Positions 63,201 through 64,000 of a DNA stretch of 64,000 bases are shown piece after piece (positions within the stretch are counted from its first letter, which is position 1; each line of letters begins with the position of its first letter). The notes beneath the pieces were generated by a model. The model was not told the origin of the DNA and ran no database searches. It saw nothing but the letters and a program-made list of their open reading frames with translations. Source of the stretch: Chrysaora quinquecirrha (Eukaryota; Cnidaria; Scyphozoa; Semaeostomeae; Pelagiidae); NCBI GenBank assembly GCA_014526335.1, contig JACTAT010000027.1, positions 693,627 to 757,626 on the forward strand, written 5' to 3'. The position numbers and the translations under genes were made by a program.

Positions 63201-64000
63201 AAGACCACATTTTGAATACAAATGCTTTCTGAAATGCTGGCTTTATTTAGCCATCCCTGCCCCAGAAGCAGGAACCATACAGAAAGAAGTTGGCCCAAAT
63301 GTTGGGTGTGATTTTGGCGAAATTTGGCCAAGGCTTAAGAAACCGCAACAACTGTAGTACAGACTGTCAAAGAGTGAAGAAATTTCAAACTACCTTGAAA
63401 ACAATCACGTCTGGCTTGCTGTAAAATGCTGCACCCTAGTAAATAGAAATTAACAAGTAAGCAAACAAAAACAGAAGAAGAAATTTCTACGTGGAGAACC
63501 AAAAGTTAATGTTATAATGAAATCATCTCAGACATAAATAAATTAAATTGACATTGTTCTACCTTGAACTCTTTGCCAGCTGCAACTTGTTTTTGCACGA
63601 TATTTTCACGCTGTTTTTCAAGAGCTGCCTCCATCATTTGCTGCAGAAAAAAATAAATTAACGATTAGTTCTCGAGTTGAATAAAACTTAAAAATTGCGA
63701 GCAATAGCGAAAAAAATCCTTGGACATACTAGCGGATCCAACGTAGCAGAAACACGAAAAAGTCAAACGGGAGGAGAGCCTTGGGCTGTATAACTTGGAA
63801 AGTTACTGAGTGATTTCATTGAGCTCTTTTGCTCAGTGGAAACGTCAATGGCTCTCTGGTCATGCAGCCCAGGTTCGAGTCCCATATGCCACTTATAGAA
63901 AAAAATCTATCCTTGTGTTCGCCATTCATGAAAAATAAATATACATATGCATGGTGCTAAAGGAGGCTCAACATCGCCGAAACACAAAAAGGCTAACGGG
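32576..64000 (-). CDS. CFAP74: CFAP74, C-terminal 1,101 residues (5' end off the right edge)
   Basis: Exons in transcription order: 63563-63640, 63394-63435, 62293-62411, 61886-61952, 61395-61484, 59479-59602, 58284-58333, 57390-57489, 56487-56584, 55298-55420, 52549-52605, 51906-51970, 50881-51097, 48591-48683, 48121-48438, 46998-47138, 46280-46422, 45570-45695, 45020-45129, 43787-43842, 43322-43441, 43047-43202, 42137-42278, 40476-40541, 39692-39780, 38748-38874, 36996-37120, 35337-35405, 33911-33976, 33275-33304, 32576-32674. Their sum is 3,306 bp, one open frame with stop TAA at 32578-32576. Landmarks FDPPGPMSAGL, PKELRDYIELLPKTAYIQ, LEVHCPSVRPSVVVIS and PNDGFGTLLP are characteristic of CFAP74, an axonemal central-apparatus (C1d projection) protein with serial ASH/MSP-like domains. 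Human CFAP74 is about 1,580 residues, so the N-terminal third is outside. A possible AATAAA lies at 32338-32333. Confidence 0.93.
32813..33235. mobile_element. Retroelement 3' fragment, copy 1
   Basis: Contains GCTAATTTAGGCCTAC, then AAGACAATCGGACCTTCCCA and GGGCGCCGCCCCATC. A matching ~400-bp segment lies at 42475-42885, also in a CFAP74 intron. GC-rich compared with its surroundings. Class uncertain (LINE or SINE 3' part). Confidence 0.5.
33395..33650. repeat. Hexanucleotide array (CATAAA/CATAAG)n
   Basis: About 250 bp of alternating ACATAA and GCATAA words with a ~60-bp higher-order period. Confidence 0.88.
33661..33790. mobile_element. CGTCTGAC-family fragment
   Basis: GCATTTCAAGCCGCATCTGG then GTTTAAGTATGCCCGAAAAT, matching the right arm of the family with its middle deleted. 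Confidence 0.55.
34125..34499. mobile_element. MITE, AACTTTCTTA class, TA target site
   Basis: TA-CACGTTTTTTTTCATAAGAA ... TTTCTTATAAAAAAACGTG-TA. The internal word is AACTTTCTTA, present at least six times. Confidence 0.8.
34795..35203. mobile_element. Harbinger-like MITE, TTA target site
   Basis: TTA-GGGCCTGTTTAAATGGAG ... CTCCATGTAAACAGGCCC-TTA. The interior repeats CCCGGTCAGCCGAGCTAGC and its complement. The ends and TTA duplication are typical of PIF/Harbinger-type elements. Confidence 0.75.
35610..36535. repeat. 32-bp minisatellite, ~28 units
   Basis: Unit AGTGAATCTAATTGGATCAA plus TCAAGAAAAGGA, with A/G variation at fixed positions that alternates in patterns along the array. Located in a CFAP74 intron. 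Confidence 0.9.
37185..37960. mobile_element. Dispersed repeat carrying a nested hairpin
   Basis: The outer sequence repeats words such as AAACGATCAAACATTGTTGG seen at 12.85, 45.4 and 51.5 kb. Within it, 37399-37601 is a hairpin with GATAGTCACCACTTATCATG and TTGGGCAACGTTTCGGGAG in one arm and their complements in the other. Confidence 0.6.
38306..38697. mobile_element. MITE with GGCCCCGTTTACACT ends
   Basis: Left AGAGCCCCGTATACACTATA; right AGTGTAAACGGGGCCTA. The interior repeats ATATCGGATAG and ATACGAAAATCCGATAC. It ends about 50 bp from a CFAP74 exon donor. Confidence 0.6.
39040..39371. mobile_element. MITE, GCAAC class, short member
   Basis: TAGACTTTTTTTTAATAAGC ... GGTTGCTTATTAAAAAAGTTG-TA with internal AAGTTGCTTA repeats. 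Relative of 10051-10542. Confidence 0.7.
39955..40345. mobile_element. Partial TACCGTATTT-family MITE
   Basis: AACCGTCAAACCATATAGGA and CAAAATATTGGCAATTTCGG match the interior of the element at 1331-1950. Ends not preserved. Confidence 0.5.
40580..41999 (-). mobile_element. tRNA-derived SINE with core amplified into a ~120-bp tandem array
   Basis: The tRNA-like head (B box GGTTCGAGCC type, at 41935-41999) and first core unit are followed by about eleven further copies of a ~122-bp core (GTGTATAAATGGGTACCTGG, CGGTAGTTATGAGCGCCGTG, GGTTGTTATCTCTGC on the opposite strand). Only one head exists, so the core itself was multiplied. Units differ mainly in the ACATTTGTG / CAATTGTG / ATATTGTG spacer. 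Confidence 0.85.
42475..42885. mobile_element. Retroelement 3' fragment, copy 2
   Basis: Matches 32813-33235, including CAATCGGACCTTCCCAATGA and GACATTCATCCTGTTAGAAA. On the minus strand it ends in a poly-A/T-rich tail next to TTTAAAAAAAAATT. Confidence 0.5.
43047..45695 (-). CDS. CFAP74: CFAP74, fourth ASH-like domain (5 exons)
   Basis: 45570-45695 (KIPCYMAYGECGEPGKLEY), 45020-45129 (MFLEVHCPSVRPSVVVISDK), 43787-43842 (GQRITKVVSLQNISNDTVD), 43322-43441 (LKSSALDPIGPFEMVNALRT) and 43047-43202 (FYEMLEIGCERSNILLKLKG) form a continuous ASH fold, with phases 2-1-0-0-0 matching. Confidence 0.9.
43843..45019. other. CFAP74 intron, little recognised
   Basis: Contains an open frame on the minus strand at 43910-44000 (CMYLQLPSAVLGYM) with no place in the splice chain, and ACGACTCAGG / GAGTCGTAGT words at 44840-44890 shared with 52690-52790. 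Confidence 0.35.
45360..45545. repeat. Dispersed repeat (AAACATTGGTTGTCAAGCAA family)
   Basis: Shares TTGGTCGTTTGGCCAGAGCC and related words with 12.85, 37.2-37.9 and 51.33-51.55 kb. It overlaps the region just downstream of exon 45570-45695. Confidence 0.45.
45785..45990. repeat. Tetranucleotide array (AGTC)n to (TTAG)n
   Basis: About 140 bp of perfect AGTC repeats followed by a decayed TTAG/TTGT block. Confidence 0.95.
46280..48683 (-). CDS. CFAP74: CFAP74, third ASH-like domain and charged linker (4 exons)
   Basis: 48591-48683 reads TVDVQPNDGFGTLLPEESIE. 48121-48438 (318 bp, the largest exon) reads EYKFELTCKSGIGREFKLPC...FPCGPTSFEFMLPDD. 46998-47138 changes to a Lys/Glu helix (KLEENKIKTEAVRIFEKKEE). 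46280-46422 is a Ser/Lys-rich linker (SKGKLKGKKHDQRSAKRTHT). Confidence 0.9.
46733..46860 (+). mobile_element. LINE 3' end, severely 5'-truncated
   Basis: Begins TTAGCGGCCCAAGCTTAGAT, has the hairpin partner CTTGGGTCG and ends in (TTGAA)n. Same tail as the longer copy at 60060-60690. Confidence 0.7.
47284..47970. repeat. 60-bp minisatellite, ~11 units
   Basis: Unit built from TACCTTATTACCCCATAGTC, AGTGCCTTACCCCATAGTCT and TTACCCCATAGTCTTTACAG, itself three related 20-mers. Because 60 is a multiple of three it keeps a 237-codon open frame (repeat YPIVSALPHSL), which is not a credible gene. Confidence 0.9.
47971..48105. repeat. GTGGTGG satellite, short block
   Basis: TGCGTACTGTGGTGGATAAG and GGGTTATTATGCTTGATGTG, as at 29092-29645. 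It ends about 15 bp before the donor of the 318-bp CFAP74 exon. Confidence 0.75.
49143..49560. mobile_element. CGTCTGAC-family MITE with a nested AAAGATGGCCGCC hairpin
   Basis: The outer left arm (TTTTCGAACATACTTAAAAG) is cut at about 49170 by a hairpin MITE whose arms read CTTCCGCAAAAGATGGCCGC and its complement, ending near 49390. The outer element resumes with GCATTTCAAGCCGCATCTGG and ends with AAGTATGCCCGAAAATGTTT. Confidence 0.8.
49700..50090. mobile_element. Probable decayed element, CCCCCTCTCTAATAAGTCC repeats
   Basis: CTCTCTATTAAGTCCCCCTC at left and CTCTCTAATAAGTCCCCCTC then AGATAGAGCTTTTA at right suggest a degraded inverted element like 2631-3042 in composition. Confidence 0.35.
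50400..50610. repeat. Dispersed repeat shared with 56680-56840
   Basis: Both contain AAAGCGTACGAGATTC-like, GGATTCYTACAA and GGTGTAYRWGATTC words and end near GAATTGCCYCTCG. Unknown class; the open frame here is not conserved in the second copy. Confidence 0.5.
50881..52605 (-). CDS. CFAP74: CFAP74, central signature exons (3), one with a GC donor
   Basis: 52549-52605 reads IGIRARGIGIDVPVWVERE; its donor is GCAAGT, a GC-AG intron. 51906-51970 reads IVDMKICMFDRLFQDAIIVN N. 50881-51097 continues RATSALRLTFQVPKELRDYI then ELLPKTAYIQAESQFSAQLK FLPRSS, the most conserved block of the family. Confidence 0.93.
51170..51545. mobile_element. Two adjoining repeat fragments
   Basis: 51170-51300 is the reverse of part of 1690-1790 (GTGAAACTCCGCTGTCCATA). 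51330-51545 is a hairpin-like piece with GTCGAGAAACACTACTTGAC and AATGTTTCTCGACGCGACC, ending TTTGATCGTTTGGCCAGGGC. Confidence 0.5.
52862..54379 (-). mobile_element. GGAAC-class MITE interrupted by another transposon
   Basis: Ends TA-CACGCTTTTTTTATAAGGAA and TTCCTTATAAAAAAAGCGTG-TA (TA at 52860 and 54380). In reverse orientation to the other copies. The body is broken between 53193 and 54304. Confidence 0.85.
53194..54303. mobile_element. Nested non-autonomous DNA transposon, long inverted repeats, 7-bp target duplication
   Basis: Ends GACAGGGTTTTTTCCGCAAC and the reverse complement GACGGGGTTTTTTCCGCAAC. Similarity of the arms extends over about 300 bp, including ATGACGTCATC and TTTCGAGAAAAACTCGTTTG. 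Flanked on both sides by TAGTATA inside the host MITE. No transposase frame was seen. Confidence 0.85.
54640..54965. mobile_element. Hairpin MITE, CGTCTGAC family
   Basis: Left TTTTCGGGCATACTTAAAAG and TTTTTCGTCTGACACTCC; right arm TTTCGATCCGCATCTGGGTA, with the outermost right part shortened. Confidence 0.7.
55298..59602 (-). CDS. CFAP74: CFAP74, second ASH-like domain with a low-complexity insert (5 exons)
   Basis: 59479-59602 gives LSVDATEVNFETQVVGETRK...LTNNGALSTNYEI. The three exons 58284-58333, 57390-57489 and 56487-56584 encode a polar, probably disordered insert (e.g. NRRHSASEASSIGGA, ILLQPSSLEDALKVGQ). 55298-55420 closes the fold with FSKGKIEPFSSLKLEIIFAP. Confidence 0.88.
55617..55790 (+). 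mobile_element. tRNA-like SINE (GGCGTCGTGG family)
   Basis: GTGGCGTCGTGGTGAAATCC, then AGGGTTCGTGCCC (B-box region) and GCCACGGTAGC closing a tRNA-like stem with GTGGC. The body ends CTACTGAGATCCTAGCGACT. Confidence 0.65.
56680..56840. repeat. Dispersed repeat, second copy
   Basis: See 50400-50610; contains GAGTACGAGATTCTTACTAA and GTGTATGTGATTCCAAAGAG. Confidence 0.45.
57640..57920. repeat. Degenerate AAGATTAAG-rich tract
   Basis: Irregular repetition of AAGATTAAG, TTAAGTTTAA and related words; no fixed period. Confidence 0.6.
58608..58862 (-). mobile_element. tRNA-derived SINE (GTATAAATGG family), single-unit copy
   Basis: Full-length, minus strand: head with CTCTGTGGTGCAGTGG and GGGCTCGAGCC, one core unit, and a 3' end matching the right part of 17926-18200 (AGGGGTAAAGTGTAAAG). 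It shows the unexpanded state of the array at 40580-41999. Confidence 0.8.
59074..59455. mobile_element. MITE, GGAAC class, distant member
   Basis: TA-CACGTTTTATTATAAGGTAC ... GGTTCCTTACAAATAACCGTG-TA. Internal AAGGAACTTTAAGGAACTTT and GAGGCTGGAATTCC. Confidence 0.7.
59697..59870 (+). mobile_element. tRNA-like SINE (GGCGTCGTGG family)
   Basis: GTGGCGTCGTGGTGTAATCC, B-box GGGTTCGAGCCC, closing GCCACGGTAGC, tail of CATCTT repeats. The best-kept head of this family in the window. Confidence 0.7.
60060..60690 (+). mobile_element. LINE 3' end with the last part of ORF2
   Basis: An open frame 60082-60447 carries the C-terminal hallmarks of CR1/L2-type reverse-transcriptase ORFs (YETRQKHNYKV, GARLWNNLPESLK) and stops at TAG. 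The 3' UTR has CGGCCCAAG...CTTGGGCCG (60578-60614), able to pair, and the element ends in (TTGAA)n. 5'-truncated; not a host gene. Confidence 0.75.
61395..62411 (-). CDS. CFAP74: CFAP74, first ASH-like domain (3 exons)
   Basis: 62293-62411 reads DFDIGKTYKKKVLLTNVSYS... DNLKDFLEI. 61886-61952 reads QFDPPGPMSAGLTCDFVATF TPM. 61395-61484 reads LNVDINGNVDFFAQTGPFSV PVKCLKKRCE. Together these are the standard strands of an ASH/MSP-like immunoglobulin fold (xxxN-x-FxPPGPMxAGxxC-xxxFxP-xxGPFxVPxxC). Confidence 0.9.
62035..62275. repeat. Degenerate AATCACTAATCATT repeat
   Basis: Words AATCACTAATCA and AGTAATCAGTAATCACTG recur irregularly just upstream of the exon donor at 62292. Confidence 0.65.
62510..62872. 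mobile_element. MITE, GGAAC class, distant member
   Basis: Left CACGTTTTTTTTTATAAG, right GTTCCTTAAAAAAAGTG-TA. Repeated AGTTCCTTAAAGTTCCTTAA inside. The left TA is not preserved. Confidence 0.6.
63394..63640 (-). CDS. CFAP74: CFAP74, end of coiled coil and entry to first ASH-like domain (2 exons)
   Basis: 63563-63640 reads QMMEAALEKQRENIVQKQVA AGKEFK, a charged helix. 63394-63435 reads GAAFYSKPDVIVFK. Both are phase 0. They are the most 5' exons visible; 63641-64000 holds only intron with a SINE. Confidence 0.85.
63764..64000 (+). mobile_element. tRNA-derived SINE, copy 2
   Basis: Same element as 2161-2400: GGGAGGAGAGCCTTGGGC, TTGCTCAGTGG and a better B box, GGTTCGAGTCCC. It runs to the window edge. 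Confidence 0.65.

Overview
The window is animal nuclear DNA: AT-rich, intron-rich and heavily loaded with non-autonomous transposons, SINEs and satellites. Three protein genes can be rebuilt exon by exon, with matching splice phases: an Eph-type receptor tyrosine kinase (minus strand, ~21.2 kb to beyond the left edge), a four-EF-hand calmodulin-like gene (plus strand, ending at 30.17 kb) and the C-terminal two thirds of the ciliary protein CFAP74 (minus strand, 32.6 kb to beyond the right edge). Eph signalling plus a motile-cilium gene, with 5S-, tRNA- and possibly 7SL-derived elements, suggest an aquatic invertebrate such as a sponge or cnidarian. The sequence does not settle which.

Layout. 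1-21.2 kb: the Eph-like gene, read right to left (signal peptide, ephrin-binding domain, Cys-rich region, two fibronectin III domains, juxtamembrane exon, kinase to the aF helix). Its kinase introns hold the most striking feature: two divergent SRP (7SL) RNA copies sharing a 155-bp upstream region. One (4697-4995, minus) looks full length. The other (from 5151, plus) is split between its Alu and S domains by a 1.5-kb satellite. 21.2-27.4 kb: intergenic/first-intron DNA with several MITEs and a pentanucleotide array. 27.4-30.2 kb: the calmodulin-like gene. 32.6-64 kb: 31 exons of CFAP74 whose concatenated length is an exact multiple of three (1,101 residues plus stop), with introns filled by MITEs, SINEs, LINE 3' ends and satellites.

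The three proteins show no operon-like relation. The Eph gene and the calmodulin-like gene are divergent; the calmodulin-like gene and CFAP74 are convergent. Besides the 7SL pair, the most unusual pattern is a set of related MITE families in which the inner part of the terminal repeat and the internal repeated motif change together (GGAAC, GAAAC, GAAC, GCAAC, GAATA classes), which looks like co-evolution of transposase-binding sites.

Limits: splice sites were placed by eye from GT/AG signals, phase and domain continuity. Family names for repeats rest on termini and target-site duplications, not on database matches.
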